Below, in pieces: positions 51,107-59,791 of a stretch of 64,000 bases of DNA. Below the pieces are notes generated by a model. The model was not told where the DNA came from and did not search any database. It saw nothing but the letters and a program-made list of their open reading frames with translations. Numbering within the stretch: the stretch's first letter is position 1; every line of letters begins with the position of its first letter. The stretch is from assembly GCF_030345705.1 (NCBI RefSeq), contig NZ_JAUASW010000002.1, positions 310,001 to 374,000 of the forward strand. Direction: 5' to 3'. The position numbers and the translations under genes were made by a program. The stretch comes from Pelomonas sp. SE-A7 (lineage in GTDB: Bacteria > Pseudomonadota > Gammaproteobacteria > Burkholderiales > Burkholderiaceae_C).

Positions 51107-51759
51107 GCGAAGCGCAGCGTCCCATCGTCACCGTCATCGACTATGGCAGCGGCAATCTGTTCAGCGTCGCCCGGGCCCTGGAGCATGTGGGCGCCGAGGC
51201 CAGGCTGTCGCATGGCCCGGCCGAGATCGAGCAGGCCGAGCGCCTGCTGCTGCCCGGCGTCGGCGCTTTCGAAGACGGCATGCAAGGCCTGCGCGAGCGC
51301 GGCCTGATCGAAGCCATACGCCGCTACGCCTCGTCCGGCAAACCGCTGCTCGGCATCTGCCTGGGCATGCAGATGCTGGCCAGCGTCGGCGAGGAGTTCG
51401 GCGTGCATGAAGGCCTGGGCCTGATACCGGGCCGTGTCGTACCGGTGCCGGCCGTCGACCTGGACGGCAGCGCCCAGAAGATTCCTCACATCGGCTGGGC
51501 CGACCTCAGCCCCGCGGCGCCGGGCGCCTGGCAGGACTCGATCTTTGCCGGCACCGCCGAAGGCAGCTCGGTCTACCTGGTGCATTCCTTCCAGTTCAGG
51601 CCGGACGATGAGGCGAACCGGCTGGCCGATTGCTTCTACGGCGGCCATCGAATCGCCGCAGCGGTGCGCTCGGGCCGAATCGTCGGCTGCCAGTTCCATC
51701 CTGAAAAGAGTGGCGAGGCCGGCCTGGCCCTGCTGCGCGCGTTCGTCCAGCAGACCTGA
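51103..51759 (+). CDS. HisH-like glutaminase subunit of amidotransferase module 1
   Basis: A 218-residue class I glutamine amidotransferase that releases ammonia from glutamine. The triad is complete: Cys86 (GICLGMQ), His199 and Glu201 (QFHPEKS). VIDYGSGNLFSVARALEHVG at the start is typical of HisH. Its ATG overlaps the HisF-like gene by four bases, so equal amounts are likely. Order here is amidotransferase, HisF-like, HisH-like. Confidence 0.9.
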   Translation: MSEAQRPIVTVIDYGSGNLFSVARALEHVGAEARLSHGPAEIEQAERLLLPGVGAFEDGMQGLRERGLIEAIRRYASSGKPLLGICLGMQMLASVGEEFGVHEGLGLIPGRVVPVPAVDLDGSAQKIPHIGWADLSPAAPGAWQDSIFAGTAEGSSVYLVHSFQFRPDDEANRLADCFYGGHRIAAAVRSGRIVGCQFHPEKSGEAGLALLRAFVQQT

Positions 51760-51773
51760 GTCCACGAGCCGAC

Positions 51774-53087
51774 ATGAAGTTCCTGCGTGCGGGCATCGTC
51801 TATGCCGCGGCCAATGTGGCCTCGGCGGCGGTGCCTTTCCTGCTGCTGCCGCTGCTGACGCGGGTGCTGACGCCCGAGCAGTACGGCCAGGTGGTCGGCT
51901 TCTCCATGCTCACCACGCTGTGCATGACGCTGTCGGGCCTCAATGCCCATGCGGCGCTGGGCGTGCTGTGGTTCAAGAAGCCGCGCGAGGAAATGCCGGC
52001 CTACACCGGCACGGCCGTGGCCCTGGCCGTGCTGAGCACCGGGCTGGTGGCCCTGCTCGCGGCCGCCGTGCTCGCCGCCTGGCCGCAGCTGGCGGCCGGC
52101 ATCTCGCCGACCTGGGGCGCCCTGGCTGCGCTGACGGCCGGTGCCGGCGTGCTGCTGCAATGCCGCCTGGTGCTTTGGCAAAGCCAGCACCGTCCGCTGG
52201 CCAATGCCGTGGTGCAGGTCGGTGCCAGCACGCTCAACGTGCTGCTTTCGCTGCTGGCCGTGCTGGCGCTGGGCATGGGTAGCGAAGGCCGCAACGGCGG
52301 CATCGCCCTGGCCGCCTGCCTGATGGGCTTGCTCGCGGTCGGCCTGCTGCGCCGCGACGGCGATCTGCGCTGGGCCCCGCGCGGCATCCAGTTCAGGGAG
52401 CTGTTCGCCTTCGGCCTGCCGCTGATCCTGCATTCGCTGGCCGGCGTGCTGCTCAGCACCGCCGACCGCTGGACCGTGTCGGCCCATCTGGGCGCTCATG
52501 CCCTGGGCATCTACGGTGCCGGCGCGCAGCTGGGCATGGTCATGTCCATCCTGGCCGACGCCTTCGTCAAGGCCTATGGGCCCTGGCTCTATGCCCGCCT
52601 GGCCAGCCGCAAGGAAGGCGATGCCCTCGGCGCCGTGGGTGCCATCTACGTGGCCATGCCCTGCTTCTTCATCCTGGCCGCCGGCGTGGGCCTGGTGCTG
52701 CACTGGGCCAGCATGGCCCTGCTGGGCGCGCGCTACCAGGACGCCGCCGCCGTGCTGCCCTGGTTCATGCTCGGCGGCGCCTTCAGCGGCGTCTATCTCT
52801 GCACCTCGGTGCTGTTCTTCTACTCGGCCCGCACCGGCCTGCTGTCGCTGACCACCAGCAGCGCGGCCCTGTGCGGAGCCTGCTGCACCTGGCTGCTGGT
52901 GCACCGCTTCGGCATAGACGGCGCGGCCATGGGCTTCGCCTTGACCCAGGGCCTGCTGGCCCTGTTCACCACCACCGTGGCCATGCGCAGCTTCGACCTG
53001 CCCTGGGGAAATCCGGGCCGGGCGCTGCGCAGCTGGCACAGCCAGATCTTCCGGGCCGGCCACGCCAGCCCTTCACCGTTGTCCTGA
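51774..53087 (+). CDS. wzx: polysaccharide flippase (Wzx-like)
   Basis: A 437-residue polytopic membrane protein of the MOP/PST superfamily, with about 12 helices. FLLLPLLTRVLTPEQYGQVVGFSMLTTL at the N-terminus is a good polysaccharide-synthesis protein start. It should move lipid-linked repeat units across the inner membrane. It lies between the first amidotransferase module and the oxidoreductases, and a polymerase is encoded at 57232. Confidence 0.82.
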   Translation: MKFLRAGIVYAAANVASAAVPFLLLPLLTRVLTPEQYGQVVGFSMLTTLCMTLSGLNAHAALGVLWFKKPREEMPAYTGTAVALAVLSTGLVALLAAAVLAAWPQLAAGISPTWGALAALTAGAGVLLQCRLVLWQSQHRPLANAVVQVGASTLNVLLSLLAVLALGMGSEGRNGGIALAACLMGLLAVGLLRRDGDLRWAPRGIQFRELFAFGLPLILHSLAGVLLSTADRWTVSAHLGAHALGIYGAGAQLGMVMSILADAFVKAYGPWLYARLASRKEGDALGAVGAIYVAMPCFFILAAGVGLVLHWASMALLGARYQDAAAVLPWFMLGGAFSGVYLCTSVLFFYSARTGLLSLTTSSAALCGACCTWLLVHRFGIDGAAMGFALTQGLLALFTTTVAMRSFDLPWGNPGRALRSWHSQIFRAGHASPSPLS

Positions 53088-53097
53088 GAGCCGTTCC

Positions 53098-54150
53098 ATG
53101 ACTTCCACCCCCACTTCCAGCGCGGCCGCCGGCCTGCGTGTCGCCGTCATCGGCCTGGGCCGCATGGGCCTGCGCCATGTCGAGGCGGCACGCCGGCTCG
53201 GCATGGACGTCTGCGGCGCAGCCGACACCAACCCGGACGCACTGAAGGCCGTGCAGGCCCAGTTTGGCGTGGCCGCCGAGGCCTGCTTCACCGACGCCTA
53301 CCAGATGCTGGCCACGGTCAAACCGGCGGCCCTGGTGATCGCCACGACGGCGCCTACGCATGCTCCCTTCGTACTGGCCGCCGTCGAGCAAGGCACGCGC
53401 CACATCCTGTGCGAGAAGCCGCTCGCGACTTCGCTGGCCGAGGCCGACGCCATGTTGGCCGCCTGCGAGCGCAGCGGCACGCGCCTGGCCGTCAACCACC
53501 AGATGCGCTTCATGGCCCAGTACACCCAGGTCAAGGCGCTGATAGGCAGCGAGGAACTCGGACCGCTCGCCAGCATCCTGGTGGCCGGCTCCAATTTCGG
53601 CCTGGCCATGAATGCCAGCCACTACTTCGAGATGTTCCGCTACCTCAGCGACCAGCCGGTGGCCGAGGTGCAGGCCTGGTTCGAAGACGGCCAGCTGGCC
53701 AATCCGCGCGGCCCGCAGTTCGAGGACCGCTCGGGCCGATTGCTGGCGCGCAGCGCCGCGGGCCCGTCGATGTTCATCGATTTCTCCGCGTCCGCCGGTT
53801 GGGGCCTGCAGGTTGTCTACATCTGCCGCCATGGCCAGATCGTGGTCGACGAACTCAACGGCGACATGCGCATCGCCGCCCGCCAGGCCCAGTACCGCGA
53901 GCTGCCGACCACCCGCTACGGCATGCCGGTCGACATCCGCGTCGAGCAGATCGAGCCGGCCGACACCGTGGTGCCGACCATGGCCGTCTGGCAGGCCCTG
54001 CTGGCCGGCGAAGGCTATCCGAGCGGCGCCGATGGCGCCCATGCCCTGGGCTGCCTGGTGGCGGCCCATGCCTCGCATGAGGCCGGCGGCCGCGCCGTCC
54101 GCCTGGACGATCCGGCCCTGCCGCGCGAACGCGTCTTCAAGTGGGCCTGA
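53098..54150 (+). CDS. Gfo/Idh/MocA-family oxidoreductase A
   Basis: A 350-residue NAD(P)-dependent sugar oxidoreductase. VAVIGLGRMGLRHVEAARRL opens the Rossmann fold, and CEKPLATSLAEAD near residue 104 is the family EKP motif. Relatives in surface-sugar clusters (WlbA/WbpB) oxidise C3 of UDP-GlcNAcA, and PtmF in Campylobacter also belongs here. The substrate is open. It is followed by a second, different Gfo/Idh gene. Confidence 0.8.
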   Translation: MTSTPTSSAAAGLRVAVIGLGRMGLRHVEAARRLGMDVCGAADTNPDALKAVQAQFGVAAEACFTDAYQMLATVKPAALVIATTAPTHAPFVLAAVEQGTRHILCEKPLATSLAEADAMLAACERSGTRLAVNHQMRFMAQYTQVKALIGSEELGPLASILVAGSNFGLAMNASHYFEMFRYLSDQPVAEVQAWFEDGQLANPRGPQFEDRSGRLLARSAAGPSMFIDFSASAGWGLQVVYICRHGQIVVDELNGDMRIAARQAQYRELPTTRYGMPVDIRVEQIEPADTVVPTMAVWQALLAGEGYPSGADGAHALGCLVAAHASHEAGGRAVRLDDPALPRERVFKWA

Positions 54151-54182
54151 GTGCCCCGTTTCTGAAAACAGGAATTCCAACA

Positions 54183-55145
54183 ATGAAGCAATGGAAGATC
54201 GCCATCGTCGGCTCCGGCTACATGGCCCAAGAACATGCCAAGGCCTTCGCCTCGCTGCCCGGCGTGCAGATCGTCGGCGTGGCCGGCCGCTCGCGCCAGC
54301 GCGCCGAAGCGCTGGCCGCGCAGTACGGCACAGCGGTCAATGACAGCGTCGACGCCCTGTACGCCGCGACGCAGGCCGATGCCGTGGTCGTGGCCGTGAA
54401 CGAGCTGTCGGCTCGCGAGGTCTGCCTCGCGGCCTTCCGCCATCCCTGGGTCTGCTTCCTGGAGAAGCCGGTCGGTGTGGACCTGCCCCAGGCCGAGGAG
54501 ATCGCCGCAGCCGCCGCCAGCGCCGGCACGCGGGCCTATGTGGCGCTGAACCGCCGCAGCTATGCCTCGACCCGCCAGGCCCTGGCCGAGCTGGCCACCG
54601 ACGACAGCCCGCGCCTGATCTCGGTGCTGGACCAGCAGGACATGGTCTCGGCCCGCGAAGGTGGCCAGCCGGACGAGGTGGTGCGCAACTACATGTATGC
54701 GAACTCCATCCACCTGATCGACTACCTGAACCTGTTCGGCCGCGGCGAGATCGTGTCGGTGCAGCCCACGCAGGCCTGGAACGCCGAGCAGCCCGGCCAT
54801 GTGGTCGCGACCGTGCACTACGCCAGCGGCGACGTGGGCGTCTACCAGGCCGTCTGGAACGGCCCCGGCCCCTGGTCGGTCACGGTGACCAACAGCCAGG
54901 TCCGGCTGGAGATGCGTCCGCTCGAGAAGCTGGGCGTGCAGCGCCGCGGTGAACGCCGCCTGACCGAGGCTCCCGCCGATCCGGTGGACACCGACTTCAA
55001 GCCGGGCCTGCGTCACCAGGCCGAGCAGATCGTCGCCGTGCTCGAGGGCCAGCCGACCCGCTTGGCCAGCCTGGCCGAGGCCACGCGCTCGATGGCCCTG
55101 TGCGCCGACATCTACGGATTGAGGAGTGCCGGCCGTGGCGCCTGA
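54183..55145 (+). CDS. Gfo/Idh/MocA-family oxidoreductase B
   Basis: A 320-residue oxidoreductase with an N-terminal Rossmann fold (KIAIVGSGYMAQEHAKAF) and EKPVGVDLPQAEE near residue 98. YMYANSIHLIDYLNLFGRGEI marks the substrate domain. It is only distantly like its neighbour, so the pair is not a recent duplication. An AGGAATT ribosome site supports the ATG at 54183 over the longer frame from 54141. Together the two may remodel a sugar or act on legionaminic precursors. Confidence 0.8.
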   Translation: MKQWKIAIVGSGYMAQEHAKAFASLPGVQIVGVAGRSRQRAEALAAQYGTAVNDSVDALYAATQADAVVVAVNELSAREVCLAAFRHPWVCFLEKPVGVDLPQAEEIAAAAASAGTRAYVALNRRSYASTRQALAELATDDSPRLISVLDQQDMVSAREGGQPDEVVRNYMYANSIHLIDYLNLFGRGEIVSVQPTQAWNAEQPGHVVATVHYASGDVGVYQAVWNGPGPWSVTVTNSQVRLEMRPLEKLGVQRRGERRLTEAPADPVDTDFKPGLRHQAEQIVAVLEGQPTRLASLAEATRSMALCADIYGLRSAGRGA

Positions 55146-56535
55146 CGGCAACGTCCAGAACCGGCTGGCCGCACTGCAGGACTTCGAGCGGCGCACCCGA
55201 CTGTTCGATTTCAAGGTCGACGGCTGGTCGGCCTGGCGGGTGCTGCGCAACCCGCTGACCCACCTGGCCGAAGCCCTGCCACTGGCACAACCCGCGCGCT
55301 CCAACGGCCCGCGCATCCTGGCGGCCTTGCGCGACACCGGGCGGCTCGCCGCCCTGCTGCTGCGCGGTCAGGTGGTCGAACTGCTGATCAAGACCTGCCG
55401 CACCGGCCTGCGCATGGCGCAGGGCGAGCGCTTCCGCGACGTCTATTTCGACGGCCTGCTGGCCACCGGCCGCAGCTACGTCAAGCTGGAAGAGGTCAAC
55501 AGCCTGGACTTCGAGCGTCAGGCCGCCGCCGCCTGCTTCCCGGCCCAGCTGGACCCGGTGGTCTTCACGTTCTGGGGCCGGGTGCTCGGCAAGCTGATGC
55601 CGGTGCGCGCCGCGCGCGGCTTCTGCGACCAGCTGGCCAAGGACCTGGCCGAGCAGGTGGGCCTGCAGGTGCAGGGCAGCTGGCTGCTGTCGCGGATCTC
55701 GACCGCCTACTGGCAGGCCAGGCTGTATGCGCTGTTGCTGCGCCGCCTGAAGCCCCGGGCGGTCCTGGTGTCGGACACCGGCGAGTACGGACTGATCATT
55801 GCGTGCAAGCGCCTCGGTGTGCGCTTCGTTGAACTGCAGCACGGCATGTACGACGCGGTGCACCCGGACGTCATCCCGGAGTGGGTGCCCGGCACGCCGG
55901 CCGAATTGCTGCTGCCCGACCATCTGGCCTGCCGCGGCGACTACTGGATAGACCAGCTCGCCGGCACCCGCCAGGGCAGGGACCATGCCGTGGCCATAGG
56001 CAACGAGCTGATCGACCAGGCCCGCGAGCAGCGCAGCCTGCACCGTCCGGACCCGCGTCTGCATCTGGTGCTGAGCTCGCAGGGGCTGGACTCCGAACGC
56101 CTGGCAGCCTGGGTCTCGGCCCTGGCCGACCAGGCCCCGGCCGGCCTCGATTGGGAGCTGGCGATCAAGCTGCACCCCTTCTATGACGCCGGCAACCGCA
56201 GCTTCGACGAGCTGCGCGCCCACCCGCGCATCCGCATCATCGGCGGCGCCGAGCAGCCCAATGTCTACCAGTTGCTGGCAGCGGCCGACCTGCACCTGAG
56301 CATCGCCTCGGCCTGCCATTTCGACGCCGCCGCCCTGGGCCTGCCCAGCGTGGTGATTCCGCTCGCCGGCCATGAGCCCATGCTCGAAGCGATCGACAAC
56401 CGGCTGATCCACCTGGCCCGCCAACCGGCCGACGTCTGGGCGCTGCTCGAACGTCGCCCCAGTGGCGATCCGGCCTCGACCTGGCGCTATGCCGCGCCGG
56501 GATTCGTAGACAATCTAGGCCGCCTGCTGGCCTGA
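55135..56535 (+). CDS. putative GT-B-type glycosyltransferase of the EPS cluster
   Basis: A 466-residue protein I cannot place in a named family with confidence. The central ELQHGMYDAVHPDVIPEW segment and the later SIASACHFDAAALGLPSVVIP look like the donor-binding half of GT-B enzymes or capsule-type surface carbohydrate proteins. A role in adding a nonulosonic acid is possible. GAGGAG at 55121 gives ideal spacing to the GTG at 55135, which overlaps the previous gene by 11 bases; an earlier GTG at 55126 has none. Confidence 0.6.
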   Translation: MAPDGNVQNRLAALQDFERRTRLFDFKVDGWSAWRVLRNPLTHLAEALPLAQPARSNGPRILAALRDTGRLAALLLRGQVVELLIKTCRTGLRMAQGERFRDVYFDGLLATGRSYVKLEEVNSLDFERQAAAACFPAQLDPVVFTFWGRVLGKLMPVRAARGFCDQLAKDLAEQVGLQVQGSWLLSRISTAYWQARLYALLLRRLKPRAVLVSDTGEYGLIIACKRLGVRFVELQHGMYDAVHPDVIPEWVPGTPAELLLPDHLACRGDYWIDQLAGTRQGRDHAVAIGNELIDQAREQRSLHRPDPRLHLVLSSQGLDSERLAAWVSALADQAPAGLDWELAIKLHPFYDAGNRSFDELRAHPRIRIIGGAEQPNVYQLLAAADLHLSIASACHFDAAALGLPSVVIPLAGHEPMLEAIDNRLIHLARQPADVWALLERRPSGDPASTWRYAAPGFVDNLGRLLA

Positions 56536-56566
56536 GCCCCTCTGCCCCCTGAAAAGCAAGCCTTCG

Positions 56567-57235
56567 ATGATCCAAATCCATCCCACCGCCACCGTCGACC
56601 CCGGCGCCGAAATCGGCGCCCACACCGCGGTCTGGCACTACTGCCACGTCGAATCCAAGGCCAAGGTCGGCGAGAACTGCAACCTGGGCCAGAACGTCTA
56701 CATCGGCAACAACGCCGTGGTCGGCCATGGTTGCCGCCTGGGCAATTCGGTCGCGATCTTTTCGCACGTCGAACTGGGCAACTTCGTGTTCTGCGCACCC
56801 TTCATGGTGTTCACGCACATCGCCTTCCCGCGGGCCGCCGTCAACCGCCGCGCCAGCTTCGAGAAGACCATCGTCAAGGATGGCGTCTCGCTGGGTGCGA
56901 ATGCCACCGTGATCCCCGGCATCACCATAGGCACCGGCACCTTCCTGGCGGCCGGCTCGACGCTGACCAAGTCCAGCAAGGACTGGTCGCTGATGATTGG
57001 CACGCCGGCCCGCCAGGTGGCCTGGGTCAGCGCCTACGGCGAGAAGATCCCGCTGCCGCTGGAAGGCCAGGGCGACTGGACCTGCCCCCACACGCAGGAT
57101 CACTACCGCCTGGACGGCGCCAGCCTGAGCCGCACGCCCGGCCCGCGCGACATCCTGGCCTACACCCCCGGCAGCAAGCTGGAGCGCCTGGTCGCGACTG
57201 AAGTCGAAGACCTGCGGCCCGAAGACCTGGCATGA
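56567..57235 (+). CDS. left-handed beta-helix acetyltransferase (WbpD/WlbB-like)
   Basis: A 222-residue hexapeptide-repeat acyltransferase. IHPTATVDPGAEIGAHTAVWHYCHVESKAKVGENCNLGQNVYIG matches UDP-2-acetamido-3-amino-sugar N-acetyltransferases such as WbpD/WlbB. GVSLGANATVIPGITIGTGTFLAAGS and IGTPARQV close the helix. A tail of about 55 residues follows. The aminotransferase and UDP-sugar dehydrogenase of that pathway are not in the window, so the acceptor is uncertain. It overlaps the polymerase gene by four bases. Confidence 0.75.
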   Translation: MIQIHPTATVDPGAEIGAHTAVWHYCHVESKAKVGENCNLGQNVYIGNNAVVGHGCRLGNSVAIFSHVELGNFVFCAPFMVFTHIAFPRAAVNRRASFEKTIVKDGVSLGANATVIPGITIGTGTFLAAGSTLTKSSKDWSLMIGTPARQVAWVSAYGEKIPLPLEGQGDWTCPHTQDHYRLDGASLSRTPGPRDILAYTPGSKLERLVATEVEDLRPEDLA

Positions 57236-58518
57236 CCGCATTGGCGGCACAAGGCGGCAGCACGCCAGAACTGAGCAGCATGGCCGCGCCGGAACCCCGG
57301 CGCAGCCTGTCGCTGCTGCTGTTCATCGTGCTTTCCATGCTGGTGGCGATGTCGATCGACCAGAAGGAAACCCCCGAGGTCGGCTCCTTCGCCTACCTGC
57401 TGCTGGTCGTGCCGTCCCTGCTGCTGCCGCTGACCGAGCCGCTGGCCGTGGCCCGCGCCCTGCTGGGCCGGGCCCGGCCGATTCTGATCTTCGGCATCGT
57501 CGCCGGTGGCTGGCACCTGATGCGCGGCGACCTGCGCGCGGTCCAGCAGCTGGTGCTGATCGTGCTCGTGCTGGGATGGCTCAGTACCGACCGCGCGAGG
57601 CTGGCCACCAACGACCTGGTCCGCCTCTACCTGGCCCTGGTGGTCATCGGCGCCTTCATCTGGCTGCAGTCGGACTTCAACATCTGGGGCCTGCTGCCCG
57701 GCTTCACGGTCGAGGACGCCGCGCTGAGCTGGCGCGTGTCCTTCTTTCCGAACATCGCCAATACCGCGGTGCTGTCCCTGGCCCTGGTGCTGCTGCTGAC
57801 CCGCACCTGGGAGCTTGCCAAGCGGCACACCGGCGTGCTGCTGCTGGCCACCTACTTCCTGCTGTTCTCCTTCGTCCGAACCGCCTCCATCGGCCTGGCG
57901 CTCTATGCCTTCATGCGTTGGTGGCTGGGCCGCAAGCCGCGCAGTGCGCGCGCCAGTTTCTGGATGGCCCTGGGCCTGGGCGTGGGCATCAACCTCTTGA
58001 TCGCCAGCTCGGTCTTCATCGTCAACTACCTGCAGCAGTTCGAGCTGATCTCGCGCCTGTTCTTGCGCAGCGAGTCCGACCTGACCCCCGAGGAAATCTA
58101 CGCCCAGCTCTACCGGCCCTGGCTGTGGATGCAGCACCTGGAGCTGTTCTGGACCAGCCCCAGCATGATGGGCCTGGGGTTCTTCGAATTCGTCGACGTG
58201 CAGATCGAGGAACTGAACGTGGGCACGACGCCAGCCGGCAACGAAGCCCAGCTGACCCGCCTGCTGGCCACCTATGGCCTGCCGGGGGCGCTGTACAGCT
58301 ACTTCTTCATCGCCCGGCTGCGAGAAGCCGCCCGGCTTGGCGACCATTGGGGCGTGGCCTGCTTCCCCACCTTCGTGCTGCTGATGATGCAGTGGGGCAG
58401 CATCTTCCATCCCTCGGACGCCAACGGCGCCCTGTTCACCCTGATCGCCATCCATGGCAACAGCGCCTTCCTGCCGCTGATCCGAAGACCCCTCCTGCCG
58501 GCCCAGGCCCAAGCCTAG
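57232..58518 (+). CDS. polysaccharide polymerase / O-antigen-ligase-like membrane protein
   Basis: A 428-residue protein with about 10-12 hydrophobic helices and a large loop near residues 265-340. FSFVRTASIGLALYAF and GNEAQLTRLLATYGLPGALYSYFF resemble the O-antigen ligase / Wzy superfamily. As the only such gene in the cluster it is the likely polymerase. It partners the flippase and Wzz of the Wzx/Wzy pathway. Confidence 0.75.
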   Translation: MTALAAQGGSTPELSSMAAPEPRRSLSLLLFIVLSMLVAMSIDQKETPEVGSFAYLLLVVPSLLLPLTEPLAVARALLGRARPILIFGIVAGGWHLMRGDLRAVQQLVLIVLVLGWLSTDRARLATNDLVRLYLALVVIGAFIWLQSDFNIWGLLPGFTVEDAALSWRVSFFPNIANTAVLSLALVLLLTRTWELAKRHTGVLLLATYFLLFSFVRTASIGLALYAFMRWWLGRKPRSARASFWMALGLGVGINLLIASSVFIVNYLQQFELISRLFLRSESDLTPEEIYAQLYRPWLWMQHLELFWTSPSMMGLGFFEFVDVQIEELNVGTTPAGNEAQLTRLLATYGLPGALYSYFFIARLREAARLGDHWGVACFPTFVLLMMQWGSIFHPSDANGALFTLIAIHGNSAFLPLIRRPLLPAQAQA

Positions 58519-58531
58519 GAAGCAACCCAGA

Positions 58532-59770
58532 ATGAATGTTCTCTATCTCGATGGCGTCGGCCCGTTCGGCGGCGCCTCCCGCAGCCTCTTCGAAGCCGTG
58601 CGCGCGCTCGCCCAGGGCGACGTGCGTCCCCATTTCGTCGCGGCCCGCGGCACGGCCCTGGACTTCTATTCCAAGGTTGCCGTGGACATGGTCACCACGC
58701 GCGGCCTGACCCGCTTCGACAACACGCATTACAGCCACTACCGCGGCGTGCGCTGGCTGGTGCTGCTGCGCGAGCTGTTCCATGTGCCGTTCACCCTCGC
58801 GGCCTTGTTCAAGGCGCGCCAGAAATGGGCCGGCCAGATCGACCTGATCCACGTCAACGAGGTCACCGAGATCATCCCCGGCCTGCTGGCCAAGCGCATC
58901 TTCAAGGTGCCCATGGTCGTCCATGTGCGCTCGCCGCAATGGACCACGCCGTCCTGGCGCACGCGCTGGGTCCATCGCCGGCTGACGCAGGCCGCCGATG
59001 CCGTGATCGCGATCAACGAGACCACGCGTGACACGCTGCCGGCCGAGATGCCGGTCGAGGTGATCCAGAACTCGTTCACCGCCAAGCGCGCGCCCAATCC
59101 CGATCCGGCCATGCTGGCCCGGCTGGACGCGTTGCGGCCGGATTCGCTGAAGGTCGGCTTCGTCGGCAACCTGCATGTGTCCAAGGGCCTGTTCGACCTG
59201 CTGGACGCGGCCAAGCTGCTGCGCGATGCCGGCGCCAATGTCGAGTTCGTGATCGTCGGCGGCCATACCCGCATGGACACCGGCCTCAAGGGCTGGCTGC
59301 TCAAGCGCGCCGGCCTGGCCCAGGACGTCCATGCCGACCTGGTCGAGCGGATCGCGGCCTATGGCCTGACCGACTCCTTCCACCTGCTCGGCGCCACCAG
59401 CGACATCCAGTGCGTCTACGAGCGCCTGGACGTCATCACCTTCCCCTCGCATTTCGATGCACCGGGCCGCCCGGTCTTCGAGGCCGCGTTCTCCTCGGTG
59501 CCCAGCATCGCCTGCGTCAGCAAGCCCAAGCCGGACACCCTGGTCCATGGCGAGACCGGCCTGGCCATACCGGCGCGCGATCCGCAGGCGCTGGCCGACG
59601 CGATCCGCCATTTCGAGGCCGACCGCAACGAGGTGGCGAGAATGGGCGCCCAGGCACGCCAGCTGGCCGTCGACAACTTCGATCCGCAGCTCAACGCCCG
59701 CAAGCTGCGCGCCGTCTATGCACGCGTTCATCGCTCCGGCCAGGCCACGGCCGTGCAGCAACCCGCCTGA
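58532..59770 (+). CDS. glycosyltransferase family 4 (GT-B)
   Basis: A 412-residue cytoplasmic retaining glycosyltransferase. N-terminal YLDGVGPFGGASRSLFEAV is a typical start, VGFVGNLHVSKGLFDLLDA near residue 208 begins the donor domain, and the late FEAAFSSVPSIACVSKPKPDTLVHGETGLAIPARD holds the ExxxE-type nucleotide-sugar site. It adds one sugar of the repeat unit; which one is unknown. An AGGAAGC ribosome site precedes the ATG. Confidence 0.85.
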   Translation: MNVLYLDGVGPFGGASRSLFEAVRALAQGDVRPHFVAARGTALDFYSKVAVDMVTTRGLTRFDNTHYSHYRGVRWLVLLRELFHVPFTLAALFKARQKWAGQIDLIHVNEVTEIIPGLLAKRIFKVPMVVHVRSPQWTTPSWRTRWVHRRLTQAADAVIAINETTRDTLPAEMPVEVIQNSFTAKRAPNPDPAMLARLDALRPDSLKVGFVGNLHVSKGLFDLLDAAKLLRDAGANVEFVIVGGHTRMDTGLKGWLLKRAGLAQDVHADLVERIAAYGLTDSFHLLGATSDIQCVYERLDVITFPSHFDAPGRPVFEAAFSSVPSIACVSKPKPDTLVHGETGLAIPARDPQALADAIRHFEADRNEVARMGAQARQLAVDNFDPQLNARKLRAVYARVHRSGQATAVQQPA

Positions 59771-59791
59771 GAGAACAGCAAGGAATCCGCG

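Noticed and set aside
50345..51759. HisF and HisH homologues as part of histidine biosynthesis
   Set aside because: No other his genes are near, a catalytic Asp is replaced, and they follow an N-acetyl sugar amidotransferase.
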